Program-made: the position numbers and the translations under genes
The notes under the pieces: model-generated
Told to the model about the DNA's origin: nothing
Databases searched by the model: none
The model's input: only the letters and a program-made list of their open reading frames with translations
NCBI GenBank assembly: GCA_964350135.1
Contig: CAYGJN010000015.1
Coordinates: forward strand, 1 to 31,609
DNA: 31,609 nucleotides
Reading direction: 5' to 3'
From: CAYGJN01 sp964350135
GTDB lineage: Bacteria; Bdellovibrionota; Bacteriovoracia; Bacteriovoracales; Bacteriovoracaceae
Shown here: positions 23,838 to 31,609 of the stretch, piece after piece
How positions within the stretch are numbered: the first letter of the stretch is position 1
Layout of the letters: every line of letters starts with the position of its first letter

Positions 23838-25289
23838 ATGCTTAAGGTGAAATTATTAAAACTTCTAGGATTATCGGCACTACTGCTTTTAGGCTCATGT
23901 GCTGAAGAAGAGTTTGGTAAAACGACCAAAAGTGAAGCTATTTCTGCAAACTCTAAACAATCTTTCAGTTCGTCATCTTGTGCTCAGAGCACTCTTATCA
24001 AGCCTCCAGTAGACTTTCTATTTGTTTTTGATAATTCTACTTCTACAAATTTTATTAATTCGCAGACCAAAGACGCTCTAAGAAATACCCTTTCATTTGT
24101 GTCAGAAAAATTTGACTATCATGTTATGGTTGCACCTTTGGTTAGAAACTCATCAAATATAAATGAAGGAGCATCTCTTGCTGTTCAAAGCATTGATGGT
24201 CTTAACTCTTCAGCTCAAAGCTTAGTAGTGGCCAATGATAGCGATCTTCTTCTTGATAGAGTTGCTGCCATCACAACAGTTCCAGGCTCAAGCGAGTTTG
24301 GTTTTTCTCGTGTTAACGAACTTATTAGTACTAACAGAAGTAATGGAATATTTAGAAATAATGCCTACACAATCATTGTTGTTATTTCTAATGAAGATGC
24401 AGACTGGGTTCAAATCGGTCCTGATAATCAAGGTTCAGGTCCTGAGCAATTAGACTTTAATACAAATAAAAATAATCTCATTAGTCTTTCTAATAGTATG
24501 AGTTCTGAGCAATTTAGATTTATCACTTTAGTTCCAAGTGTTGATAATTGTCAGCCATTTTATAAAAGAGGACAGCGCTATAAAAATATGTCGCAAGAGA
24601 TTTATCTTCACAACCAGACAAAGCCAGGTTTTTTTGATCCTTCAGGGGGATACCCCTTTGATAACTTTGATATCTGTTCCGGCAACTACGCAGGCATCTT
24701 TGACAGCATCAACCAGACAATTCAAGAAATTGTTCTTAGTCATGTTTATGACCATTGGTTAATAACAACAAATAATATTCAAACATTTGATCCCAATACA
24801 ATTGAAGTCTTTAAGCATATAAATGGTGGATCAACAGCTGTCTCTATTGCTGAAAGTAATTTTGATGGATGGAGCTATGCTGGATATCAAGTTAACAAAA
24901 ATACGCGAGTTGAGCCAAGCCCAGGTGAACCTCAAACCGGTTTTATGATTAGGCTTAATGGAAATGCAAAAGTAACTCATCCTGACTGTTTAAGAATTGA
25001 TACTTTGGCACCTGCTGATTATTACGGTTACGTGGCCATTAGTGAAGAGCCCGATCTTTCAAGTGTTAATTTTTCTAAGAATGGACAAGCTTATAATCAA
25101 AGTGCAAGCAATGGTTGGGAGTACTTAGGATTCCAGTCATCTTTTAATATTAGAATTACTGGCCCTGGTAATTACTCTCCAGCAACACCAGCTGTTAATA
25201 GAACTGGCTATATTTTCAAACTCAATGGTGGTGCAGCCTATTCAAACGGTGACTCCATCGATATCTTCTACTTCGCCGCTCCTAAATGA
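23838..25289 (+). CDS. VWA-domain lipoprotein with duplicated C-terminal module
   Basis: 483 residues. Lipoprotein signal ending LLLLGSC (Cys 21). A von Willebrand A-type domain starts at VDFLFVFDNSTST with the MIDAS motif D65-x-S67-x-S69 and runs to about 300 (VVISNEDADW includes further metal-site residues). The last ~160 residues hold two similar units: FDGWSYAGYQ ... GFMIRLNG and NGWEYLGFQ ... GYIFKLNG, each ending in an I-D-x-x-x-x-A strand. It is probably a surface or periplasmic binding protein. RBS GGTTGAAG is weak. Downstream is the repeat element around the assembly gap. Confidence 0.85.
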   Translation: MLKVKLLKLLGLSALLLLGSCAEEEFGKTTKSEAISANSKQSFSSSSCAQSTLIKPPVDFLFVFDNSTSTNFINSQTKDALRNTLSFVSEKFDYHVMVAPLVRNSSNINEGASLAVQSIDGLNSSAQSLVVANDSDLLLDRVAAITTVPGSSEFGFSRVNELISTNRSNGIFRNNAYTIIVVISNEDADWVQIGPDNQGSGPEQLDFNTNKNNLISLSNSMSSEQFRFITLVPSVDNCQPFYKRGQRYKNMSQEIYLHNQTKPGFFDPSGGYPFDNFDICSGNYAGIFDSINQTIQEIVLSHVYDHWLITTNNIQTFDPNTIEVFKHINGGSTAVSIAESNFDGWSYAGYQVNKNTRVEPSPGEPQTGFMIRLNGNAKVTHPDCLRIDTLAPADYYGYVAISEEPDLSSVNFSKNGQAYNQSASNGWEYLGFQSSFNIRITGPGNYSPATPAVNRTGYIFKLNGGAAYSNGDSIDIFYFAAPK

Positions 25290-25290
25290 G

Positions 25291-25317
25291 ACGCGGCAAT
25301 ATGCGCTAGCAAATTGA
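25291..25317 (+). repeat. Direct repeat, copy 1
   Basis: Starts two bases after the VWA gene stop. It is the same as copy 2 at 25491 except for three positions over 27 bases (20-base core differs at one base). The surrounding ~67 bases are about half G+C, clearly above the neighbouring DNA. Confidence 0.65.
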
Positions 25318-25338
25318 CGGGAACTTTACCGTTATGCC

Positions 25339-25473
25339 CGTGTCGAAAAGACGCGANNNNNNNNNNNNNNNNNNNNNNNNNNNNNNNNNNNNNNNNNNNN
25401 NNNNNNNNNNNNNNNNNNNNNNNNNNNNNNNNNNNNNNNNNNNNNNNNNNNNNNNNAGAGAGCTTTCGACACG
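25339..25473. repeat. Inverted repeat spanning the assembly gap
   Basis: CGTGTCGAAA (25339-25348) is the exact reverse complement of TTTCGACACG (25464-25473). The arms flank the run of N, so the missing sequence is likely the inside of a hairpin-rich or repeated element. Confidence 0.55.
25357..25456. other. Assembly gap (100 N)
   Basis: Exactly 100 N, the conventional length for a gap of unknown size. Reading frames that run through it are artefacts. Both edges carry related repeats, the probable reason the assembly broke. Confidence 0.97.
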
Positions 25474-25490
25474 TGTGCATGTGCGGTTGA

Positions 25491-25517
25491 ACGCGGCAAT
25501 TTGCGCTAGCACTTTGA
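25491..25517 (+). repeat. Direct repeat, copy 2
   Basis: Second copy of the 27-base repeat (three differences from copy 1), ending ten bases before the stop of the convergent cNMP-domain gene. The flanking bases include a palindromic ACACGTGT. Confidence 0.65.
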
Positions 25518-25526
25518 ATGCAAGCA

Positions 25527-26600
25527 CTACTCGTACTTACCTTTTTGCTTGGATCGATTGAATTTTTCTATGGCGTGCATAGTTTTAATAGGAAGAATAT
25601 TTCTACGAAGAAATGATAGCTGCACTGGCAATGAAATCTCACCTTTACCACCAATAATTGCCTGTCCAACAAAACCACAATCTATTGCATCTTGGGTGTC
25701 TCTGATATCAACACCAATATTTTTTTGTTTGAAATCTTCAAGAATATCAGTGACATCAATTGTTTCAATATCTTTTTTAAGATTATTCATGTCCGCTTTA
25801 CGAAGAATTCTCTCCATAAACATCAAACAACGCTCACCCATATTAATTTTTTTATCATCTGCTGCTACTCTTTGAGTATTAAAAAATACCATGAGAGAGC
25901 GAATGGCATTAATATCTTTAACAATAAATATTTTAGGTAAGCCTTCATCGTCTTCTGAGTAGAATGCAAGACCTGTTTCTTTAAGTAAGTTCAAAAATTC
26001 AATAAATTTAACTTCAGTAATATTAAAAATATCTTGAGCATAAAAATTAATCGTTTTTACATGAAGTGCAGAAGATCCATCTTTAGAATCTTGTTCAGCA
26101 TGAGTGCTCATAACAAGAAAAAGAACCGAAAGTATTTTTATAACTTCAGAGCTTTGAAAGAATTTATAATCTGCCCCTTCTTTGCCGTAAGCATGAGAGA
26201 CATTATTTGACTCAAGAGACTTAACTCGAGCATTTGCTTTTCTTAAGCGGTTTGCAAGTGTTGTAAAAATAGTTTTAAACCAAGGATTTAAACCTTCAAT
26301 TGTTTTTCCAAAAGCAGCAAAAGAAACTTCAATCACTTCACTTGATACAATTGCTTCTGCCCCACAAGATCTTTTTCGGCCTTTATGATCATCGAAATAG
26401 GCCATCTCCCCAACAACCTCACCAGGTCTGAGCACTGCTATTTCAATAAAGCCTTTGCCTTTGGGTTTAAAAAGTCTGATCTGACCTTTTTGAATAATAT
26501 AAAGTGAGTCAGCTGGAGCTTCGTCTTCGAATAAAATTTCTTTTTGTGCGAGCTTTCTAAGCCCAGAACGCTTGTTTATAGCAAGATTTTTAGCACCCAT
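25527..26600 (-). CDS. Cyclic-nucleotide-binding-domain protein with unusual C-terminal part
   Basis: 357 residues. An N-terminal cNMP-binding domain (about 12-130) shows FEDEAPADSLYIIQKGQIRLF and LRPGEVVGEMAYFDD, followed by the long helix ending LANRLRKANARVKSLE, as in Crp-like proteins. The phosphate-binding R-x-A of true cAMP sites is not clear (KRSCGAEA has R earlier), so the ligand is uncertain. A middle segment (about 180-240: AQDIFNITEVKFIEFLNLLKETG) may be a winged-helix-like fold, and the end is Lys-rich. The remaining C-terminal part is not recognised. It may regulate transcription or protein activity. The thiolase gene lies 27 bases upstream on the same strand. Confidence 0.8.
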   Translation of the reverse strand: MGAKNLAINKRSGLRKLAQKEILFEDEAPADSLYIIQKGQIRLFKPKGKGFIEIAVLRPGEVVGEMAYFDDHKGRKRSCGAEAIVSSEVIEVSFAAFGKTIEGLNPWFKTIFTTLANRLRKANARVKSLESNNVSHAYGKEGADYKFFQSSEVIKILSVLFLVMSTHAEQDSKDGSSALHVKTINFYAQDIFNITEVKFIEFLNLLKETGLAFYSEDDEGLPKIFIVKDINAIRSLMVFFNTQRVAADDKKINMGERCLMFMERILRKADMNNLKKDIETIDVTDILEDFKQKNIGVDIRDTQDAIDCGFVGQAIIGGKGEISLPVQLSFLRRNILPIKTMHAIEKFNRSKQKGKYE

Positions 26601-26627
26601 TCATCATCCTTGATACTAGGTCGAAAA

Positions 26628-27788
26628 TTATAATCTTTCGATGATAAGGCTTAAAGCCTCTCCACCACCGATGCAAATTGAAGCTAATCCATATCGGCCT
26701 TGGTTACGCTCAAGTGCATTCATCAAAGTCACAACAATGCGAGTGCCAGAGCAACCAATTGGGTGACCAAGGCTCACGCCCCCACCGTATATATTTACTT
26801 TATCATGATCAAGAGAAAATTCCTTAATGGCGGCAAGAGGTACTACGCTAAAGGCTTCATTGATTTCAAAAAGATCAATATCTTGAGCAGAAAGCTTTGC
26901 TTTCTCTAAAACTTTTTTCATAGATTCTATGGGGGCCGTGGTAAACCAAGTTGGATTATGAGCATGCTTGGAGTGAGCAATAATTTTAAACTTTGCTTGG
27001 TCTTTGTATTTTTCACCACCTAATACAACAGCAGCAGCACCGTCATTGATAGTTGAGGCATTTGCAGCTGTAATAGTTCCATTTTTATCAAATGCTGGGC
27101 GAAGAGCTGGAATCTTATCAAACTTCGCTTTAAAAGGTCCTTCATCAGTATCAATTGTAATATCGCCTTTACGATTTTTCACAACCACAGGTTCGATTTC
27201 TGATTGAAAAACACCATCTTCAATGGCCTTTTGGGCACGCTTGAAAGACTCAATTGAAAATTTATCTTGCTGCTCGCGAGTAAGATCAAATTTTGTGACA
27301 CATTCTTCAGCACAATTACCCATTGGACGATCACTATAAACATCCCAAAGACCATCCCATTGCATACTATCTTTCATTTTTGTCTCACCGAATTTTGCAC
27401 CCGTACGAGACCCGTGCAAAAGATGTGGTGCTATGGACATATTCTCCATTCCACCAGCCACAACTAAATTATTATCACCTAAAGCAATAGTGTTATGACC
27501 TGTAATAATTGTTTGAAGACCGGAGCCGCAAACTTTATTTATTGTTACACAAGGGGTCGACTCATTAAGTCCCGCAAAGATCGCGGCCTGTCTGGCCGGA
27601 GCCTGACCGCAGCCGGCCTGAACCACATGACCCATAAAAACTTCATCTACTTTATCTTTAGAAATTCCAGCTTTTTTTAGAGCACCTTCAATGGCCGTGG
27701 CTCCAAGCTTGGTAGCAGGGGTTGTTGAAAGGGCACCCAGGAATGATCCACTAGGTGTTCTGGCTCCAGAAAGTATATAAACGTTCAT
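26628..27788 (-). CDS. Acetyl-CoA acetyltransferase (thiolase)
   Basis: 386 residues, normal for the family. The catalytic triad is intact: C87 in INKVCGSGLQ (acyl-enzyme), H342 in SLGHPIGCSG and C372 in ASICIGGGEA. It condenses or cleaves acetoacetyl-CoA-type substrates; whether it is biosynthetic or degradative cannot be told. AAGGAG lies at good spacing before the ATG, so it begins its own unit. Together with the IVD-type dehydrogenase elsewhere in the window it could support fatty or branched-chain acid use. Confidence 0.95.
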   Translation of the reverse strand: MNVYILSGARTPSGSFLGALSTTPATKLGATAIEGALKKAGISKDKVDEVFMGHVVQAGCGQAPARQAAIFAGLNESTPCVTINKVCGSGLQTIITGHNTIALGDNNLVVAGGMENMSIAPHLLHGSRTGAKFGETKMKDSMQWDGLWDVYSDRPMGNCAEECVTKFDLTREQQDKFSIESFKRAQKAIEDGVFQSEIEPVVVKNRKGDITIDTDEGPFKAKFDKIPALRPAFDKNGTITAANASTINDGAAAVVLGGEKYKDQAKFKIIAHSKHAHNPTWFTTAPIESMKKVLEKAKLSAQDIDLFEINEAFSVVPLAAIKEFSLDHDKVNIYGGGVSLGHPIGCSGTRIVVTLMNALERNQGRYGLASICIGGGEALSLIIERL

Positions 27789-27874
27789 AATTTCTCCTTA
27801 AGATGAAAGTCTTTAATACCTTATTTTAAGCACTTATTCTTGCTCTATTGCAGCAAAAGCGATAAATTGCGTCC

Positions 27875-28327
27875 ATGTTTTTAAGAACTAATAGCGATAT
27901 GATTGGGCACTCTCTTGAAAGTGATTGGACGACAGATGTCACAAAGCTTTTAACTGATACCTACAAAACAGAGTGTGAAAAATACGAAAAGAATTTCGAA
28001 ATTTTCTTGCGAACTTATAATAATGAAGTTCTGCTCGTTATTTCTTTTTTAAGAAGTAGTGATGAGCTTATTGCACCCTACACTCTTTTTATTTCAACAG
28101 ATGTTGATCCTAAAAGCCATAATCAAAAGCTTTTTAAGTCTATGCTTGATATTGGTGGCATGATGCTTGATGATCTTTTCCACAAACTAAAAAGAAATTC
28201 TGAGGATGAAGAAATCTTTCAAGTGAACTGGGAAGAATATGAACATGGTGATCTGACGGCCTTTCTTAAACTCACAAGGGAGAATGTAGGTCTAAGTATC
28301 AAGGCCCATCAACTACTAAATCAATAA
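27875..28327 (+). CDS. Unknown cytoplasmic protein (150 aa)
   Basis: 150 residues, acidic and helical, no signal peptide or membrane segment. The middle has a beta-strand-like hydrophobic stretch (NNEVLLVISFLRS, TLFISTDVDP) followed by helices, and Trp/Glu-rich text at about 122-130. No domain was recognised. It has no clear ribosome site at the first ATG; a second in-frame ATG nine codons in is an alternative. Divergent from the thiolase gene with 86 bases between them. Confidence 0.65.
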   Translation: MFLRTNSDMIGHSLESDWTTDVTKLLTDTYKTECEKYEKNFEIFLRTYNNEVLLVISFLRSSDELIAPYTLFISTDVDPKSHNQKLFKSMLDIGGMMLDDLFHKLKRNSEDEEIFQVNWEEYEHGDLTAFLKLTRENVGLSIKAHQLLNQ

Positions 28328-28352
28328 AAAGGTAGTTTTTGCCCATAACAAG

Positions 28353-28374
28353 ACTTTGCTCAACAAAGTTTCTT
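28353..28374 (+). terminator. Possible terminator
   Basis: ACTTTG (28353-28358), 5-base loop, CAAAGT (28364-28369), then TTCTT. Weak T-tract. It could end the 150-residue gene; it lies before the 38-residue frame. Confidence 0.35.
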
Positions 28375-28393
28375 GAACAGTCGAAAATTGTTT

Positions 28394-28510
28394 ATGAAAT
28401 TATCTTTCTTAGCTACATTAGTTGTTACTTTTGCTTTAAGTATTTTTGCTTATAATCAGTATAAAGTTGATAAAAGGCTCTCTAGAGCACCAGCAAATAC
28501 TTTAAAATAA
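28394..28510 (+). CDS. Very small membrane/exported peptide (38 aa)
   Basis: 38 residues: hydrophobic N-terminus (MKLSFLATLVVTFALSIFA) then a short basic tail ending SRAPANTLK. Reads like a signal or anchor peptide. It stops nine bases inside the convergent membrane-protein gene. No good ribosome site is visible, and length gives little protection from chance, so this is tentative. Confidence 0.4.
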   Translation: MKLSFLATLVVTFALSIFAYNQYKVDKRLSRAPANTLK

Positions 28511-29143
28511 AACTTCTCTAAGCGATCTCGTAACTAATACAAGTAAACTTCCAAAAATGAAGACATCGTTTCTTTTTTTATCCAAGGATAGACAAAGAAA
28601 TCCCGCTACTAAAATCAGTATTTGCAAAACTAAATGAGCTGAATCAAAAGGATTATCAAATACTGAAAGCTGTGGATAAAAAATAAAAAACCTAACGAGA
28701 GCTGGCGGCATTAAAGAAAGACTTGCCATTATAATAGAGCTTATATGCCGCTTAGTATTTTTTCTAAAATATAAGGCCAAAATATAAAAAAGAGAAAATG
28801 ATCCTAAATCAACAATCGCAGTAAAAAGAAATTGACCAAGCAAGATGCCACTACTATTTTCAACCACCCATAAAATCATTTTAACAGAGCTTGCAAGTAT
28901 AAGGGCCACAAGGGCTGCTGTTCTATAACCAATTTGTCTATGCCATTTCATCAAACCAAATAAATGAAGATTGTTCTGGGCCAAACAGATAGCAAACCAC
29001 ATAAGAAGGGAGCCAGCATGAATATTTACAAGCAAAGTAGGGATTTCTTTTTTTGAGTAAAGATAACTTGGCATAAAGCCAGTGAGAATAAGGATTATCA
29101 AAAAAACAAAATAAAGATTAAAGCTAATATTAAATTTTTTCAC
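28502..29143 (-). CDS. Seven-helix-like membrane protein
   Basis: 213 residues, about six or seven membrane segments. Conserved-looking histidines: NIHAGSLLMWFAICLAQNNL and MKWHRQIGY, a pattern I have seen in a family of unnamed bacterial membrane proteins (H-A-x5-W ... Q-x-x-L ... H-R-x-x-G). Function unknown; the histidines might bind heme, but nothing proves that. Starts with GTG, overlapping the S9 peptidase stop by 14 bases, so co-transcribed with it. Confidence 0.7.
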   Translation of the reverse strand: MKKFNISFNLYFVFLIILILTGFMPSYLYSKKEIPTLLVNIHAGSLLMWFAICLAQNNLHLFGLMKWHRQIGYRTAALVALILASSVKMILWVVENSSGILLGQFLFTAIVDLGSFSLFYILALYFRKNTKRHISSIIMASLSLMPPALVRFFIFYPQLSVFDNPFDSAHLVLQILILVAGFLCLSLDKKRNDVFIFGSLLVLVTRSLREVLF

Positions 29144-31016
29144 GCAAAAAATTAATGGCCTCGGTCCATGCTTTAATCTGATTTATATTCTTTGAAAAAC
29201 CATGCCCTTCATCTGGGAAAATTAAATACTTCACAGTTTTATTTAACTTCACTAGCCCCTCAACTAATTGATCAGACTCAGACTTTGGAACTCTTGGGTC
29301 ATTAGCGCCTTGAATAACAAAAAGAGGTGTTTCTATTTTTTCTAAATGAAACAAAGGAGACCTTTGAGCCAGCATAGTTTTATTAACAGTTAGATCTCCA
29401 ATCATCTCTAAAAGTCCCTGTCTCCAATGAGGAGGTGCATTTTCAATAAAGCTAAAAAGATTACTTGGCCCAAAAATATCAACCGCTGCATAAAACTCTT
29501 TAGGGTACTGAACCAGAGTCGATAAAACAGAGAAGCCACCAAAAGAGCCACCAACAATAGCAACCTTATCAGTTATAACACTAGGGTCCCTTACTAAAAC
29601 TTTTTTAGCTTCAATAAGATCTTTTATATGATCACCACCCCAATCTTTATAAACTAATTTTCTGAATTTTTTCCCATATCCAGAGCTACCTCTAAAATTT
29701 GGAGCAAAAAGAGCAAAGCCACGATTAACAAAAAATTGCATTCGTGCAGAAAACTCGGGAATGACTTGATCTTCAGGACCACCATGAACCCAAAGAATTG
29801 CTGGTACTCTAGAAACTTCACTGGCATAGATCGGTTTATAGAGAAATCCTGAAATCTCCAGGCCATCAAAACTTTTAAAGGTCACAAGCTTAGCTTCGGC
29901 CAATTGCTCTTTGGGGATTTGCGACTGATTAGACTCCGTAAGCTTTAAAGTTTTGAAATCTCTATAGTGATGGAAATAATAATCTTTAGCACGAATTGAG
30001 CTTTCATGAGAAAAAACCAAGGCCCTTTCAGAGTTAGTAAATGTAACAAGTCGATTTACCCCTTCTGGAAGTTTTATATCTTTAGGCTCTCCAAAAACTT
30101 CATCAAAAAACTTAATTTTATAATAACCGTGTTCATTAATTGTATAGCTCGACACTTTTCTGTTTTTACCAATTGAGAACTCAACAATATCCCAGTTTTC
30201 TTTTTTTATAACGGAAAATTCATTATTTGATGTATTAATTTTAGCTATATAATCAAAGTCATTTTTTTGATTTGTAATTGTATAAACTGACTTTTGATCA
30301 TTATCCCAATCTAAAGATGAGTAGGTTGCTTTTTCATTAGGATTAGAAACAAGGCTTAGTTTATCTTTTTTAAAATCAAACAAATAAATTTCTTTTTCTA
30401 AGTTACTAATGAACCTAACAAAGACATACTGAGTATTTTGCTTATTAAATTTACCGCAAGTATTAATATGACCTGTTTTAACAAAAGGAGCAGCTTTTCC
30501 TGCAGAGTGATAAGGAATAAGATCTAAATTCTTACCAATATAAAGATCAAACTCTCCCCGCTCCCTCTTATCAGAAATAAAACTAATAAATTTACCGTCA
30601 GGACTCCAACCGCAAAAAGCATTCATACTATTATCGTCGTAAGTTACTCTTTTGTGTTTTTGCTCTTTGAAATCATAGGAATAAATCTGATACTTCTCAT
30701 TACCACCTTTATCAGCGATAAAAACTAAATAATCCCCAGAAGGTGAATACTCAACGTCAATTATTGGTCGCCCTAAATCAATTAGTTTTTTACGCTCCTG
30801 TGTTTTTAAATCAAAGATCCAAACAGAAGGATATTTCTCTCTACTTGAAAGATAGACCAGTTTTGTATTATCAGGAGAAAGAGCAGCAGCGCTTACTTTG
30901 TGGTTAGCTTGAAAATCAACAAATGGATATTCAGGAATTTTTGCAACCTGATATGAACCACAGCCTTGAATCAGAATAAAAAAGAGAGCAAGTAAGCTAT
31001 ACTTCTTCGTCCTCAA
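29130..31016 (-). CDS. S9-family (prolyl oligopeptidase) lipoprotein
   Basis: About 628 residues from the TTG at 31016, which yields a clean lipoprotein signal (RTKKYSLLALFFILIQGC) and only a 20-base overlap with the gene upstream; the ATG at 31049 is the alternative. An N-terminal beta-propeller part (WD-like SPDNTKLVYLSS, SPSGDYLVFIAD, SPDGKFISFISD) precedes a C-terminal alpha/beta-hydrolase with GGSFGG (Ser), ANDPRVP (Asp) and DEGHGF (His), the S9 triad. It should cleave short peptides at the periplasm or cell surface, a plausible step in peptide use. It is followed by the membrane-protein gene. Confidence 0.88.
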   Translation of the reverse strand: MRTKKYSLLALFFILIQGCGSYQVAKIPEYPFVDFQANHKVSAAALSPDNTKLVYLSSREKYPSVWIFDLKTQERKKLIDLGRPIIDVEYSPSGDYLVFIADKGGNEKYQIYSYDFKEQKHKRVTYDDNSMNAFCGWSPDGKFISFISDKRERGEFDLYIGKNLDLIPYHSAGKAAPFVKTGHINTCGKFNKQNTQYVFVRFISNLEKEIYLFDFKKDKLSLVSNPNEKATYSSLDWDNDQKSVYTITNQKNDFDYIAKINTSNNEFSVIKKENWDIVEFSIGKNRKVSSYTINEHGYYKIKFFDEVFGEPKDIKLPEGVNRLVTFTNSERALVFSHESSIRAKDYYFHHYRDFKTLKLTESNQSQIPKEQLAEAKLVTFKSFDGLEISGFLYKPIYASEVSRVPAILWVHGGPEDQVIPEFSARMQFFVNRGFALFAPNFRGSSGYGKKFRKLVYKDWGGDHIKDLIEAKKVLVRDPSVITDKVAIVGGSFGGFSVLSTLVQYPKEFYAAVDIFGPSNLFSFIENAPPHWRQGLLEMIGDLTVNKTMLAQRSPLFHLEKIETPLFVIQGANDPRVPKSESDQLVEGLVKLNKTVKYLIFPDEGHGFSKNINQIKAWTEAINFLREKI

Positions 31017-31609
31017 ACACTCTGTCGGATTTGTAATCACGGATTTCATTTGACTCAAAATCATCATCATCACTCCCATCTTCAACATCTGCAAGGTCTG
31101 ACTCGATATTAAGATCTCTGAGAGCTTGAAAGAATGACTTATCATCTTGAAGGTCTTGAAGAATTGCTTCTATATATTTAACTGGAAACTTAGCAACAAG
31201 CTCTTCGATAAAATCAAGAAGCTTACCCTCTTCTAGGATTTGTCTCTTGGTCTTAATCTCAACCCAGTTTTTAATATAGTGGTAACGGCAATAACCCATA
31301 GTCGTTGATGGATTATCACAGCCTTTTTCATTACATTCATCATTATCAATATTGAAAAAATCTATAGAACTTAAGGCCTGACGAATTTCAGCAATCTTAT
31401 AATCTTCTGAAAGATTACCAATTTCATCGTAGATCTTATCAGATAAATCCTTAGCCTCTTTTGCAGCCTTAGAAGTTTCTTTTGTCTTAGAATTTGATTT
31501 TGTTTTTTTAGGAGTTGGCTTATCAGCGGCTTTCTTTGTTGGTTTAGCGGCTTCTTTCTTAGGAGCTGACTTAACAACTTTTTTGGCCACTTTTTTCTTA
31601 GCAGTCTTT
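30997..31609 (-). CDS. Lys/Ala-tailed zinc-knuckle protein (cut by window edge)
   Basis: At least 204 codons; the frame is open to the right edge, so the start lies outside or is the GTG at 31590. The N-terminal ~50 residues are Lys/Ala/Pro-rich like histone H1 tails (KTAKKKVAKK, SAPKKEAAKPTKK). The centre holds a small Cys/His motif, C-x4-C-x9-C-x2-H (DECNEKGCDNPSTT ... YCRYHY), probably a zinc site, then helices, and the C-terminus is very acidic (EDGSDDDDFE). A DNA- or RNA-binding role is suggested by the basic tail; the family was not identified. Its last bases overlap the S9 lipoprotein start. Confidence 0.7.
   Translation of the reverse strand, partial: KTAKKKVAKKVVKSAPKKEAAKPTKKAADKPTPKKTKSNSKTKETSKAAKEAKDLSDKIYDEIGNLSEDYKIAEIRQALSSIDFFNIDNDECNEKGCDNPSTTMGYCRYHYIKNWVEIKTKRQILEEGKLLDFIEELVAKFPVKYIEAILQDLQDDKSFFQALRDLNIESDLADVEDGSDDDDFESNEIRDYKSDRVFEDEEV

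Noticed and set aside
25290..25526. Integron attC site or cassette boundary
   Set aside because: The GTTRRRY/RYYYAAC core sites are not found in either flank and no integrase is near.
25268..25561. Reading frames that run through the run of N
   Set aside because: They are produced by N codons and contain no real coding signal on either side.
27858..27865. AGCGATAA as a sigma-28-like -10 before the 150-residue gene
   Set aside because: No TAAA-like -35 at the right distance, and only nine bases before the ATG.

Overview
The window is A+T-rich, densely coded DNA from a Gram-negative bacterium. It carries tolQ/tolR/tolA/tolB, an LapB-type LPS regulator, many lipoproteins, FHA-GGDEF and PilZ signalling proteins, a Ser/Thr kinase, and short PGI and MutL proteins. 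TTG/GTG starts are common, and sigma-28 (FliA)-like promoters precede non-flagellar genes. Together these suggest a predatory-type bacterium of the Bdellovibrionota, probably Bacteriovorax/Halobacteriovorax-like. This is inferred from gene content only; no rRNA or tRNA is present. A run of 100 N at 25357-25456 shows that the source is a draft assembly.

Layout. (1) 1-6463, minus strand: an envelope block in the order sppA, lapB, SH3-like exported protein, M48-like exported protein, membrane protein, tolQ, tolR, tolA-like, tolB (cut by the window edge). A sigma-70-type promoter sits just ahead of tolQ. (2) 6658-6822, plus: a small lipoprotein behind a strong sigma-28-like promoter, converging on rlmN with a hairpin terminator shared inside the rlmN 3' end. 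(3) 6830-10128, minus: rlmN, a small unknown gene, and a glycoside-hydrolase-like TIM-barrel protein. (4) 10283-19629, plus: an isovaleryl-type acyl-CoA dehydrogenase, pgi, an FHA-GGDEF diguanylate cyclase, mutL, miaA, a PPDK/PEPS regulatory protein, and a pair made of a soluble PRC-MgtE_N-CBS protein and an NRAMP-related transporter. Most of the later genes overlap by a few bases. (5) 19626-23678, minus: a membrane Ser/Thr kinase with PEGA-like domains, a lipoprotein, an alpha/beta-hydrolase pseudoenzyme, and a GYF_2-GYF_2-PilZ protein. (6) 23838-25289, plus: a VWA lipoprotein with a duplicated C-terminal module. A G+C-richer repeat element around the assembly gap follows. (7) 25527-27788, minus: a cyclic-nucleotide-binding-domain protein and a thiolase. 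(8) 27875-28510, plus: two small unknown genes. (9) 28502-31609, minus: a seven-helix-like membrane protein, an S9 peptidase lipoprotein, and a protein with a histone-H1-like Lys/Ala tail, cut by the right edge.

Themes. Envelope upkeep (Tol, LapB, SppA, lipoproteins) is combined with second-messenger and phosphorylation signalling (a c-di-GMP synthase, a PilZ receptor, a cNMP-domain protein, a Ser/Thr kinase). Metabolism includes the IVD-type dehydrogenase and thiolase, which could serve branched-chain or fatty acid breakdown. The least ordinary items are the split Mg-sensor/NRAMP-like pair, the hydrolase pseudoenzyme whose only in-frame upstream ATG is followed by TAG, the sigma-28-like promoters on signalling and lipoprotein genes, and the structured repeat at the gap. 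No mobile element, CRISPR array, tRNA or rRNA was seen. No intergenic stretch exceeds 300 bases.
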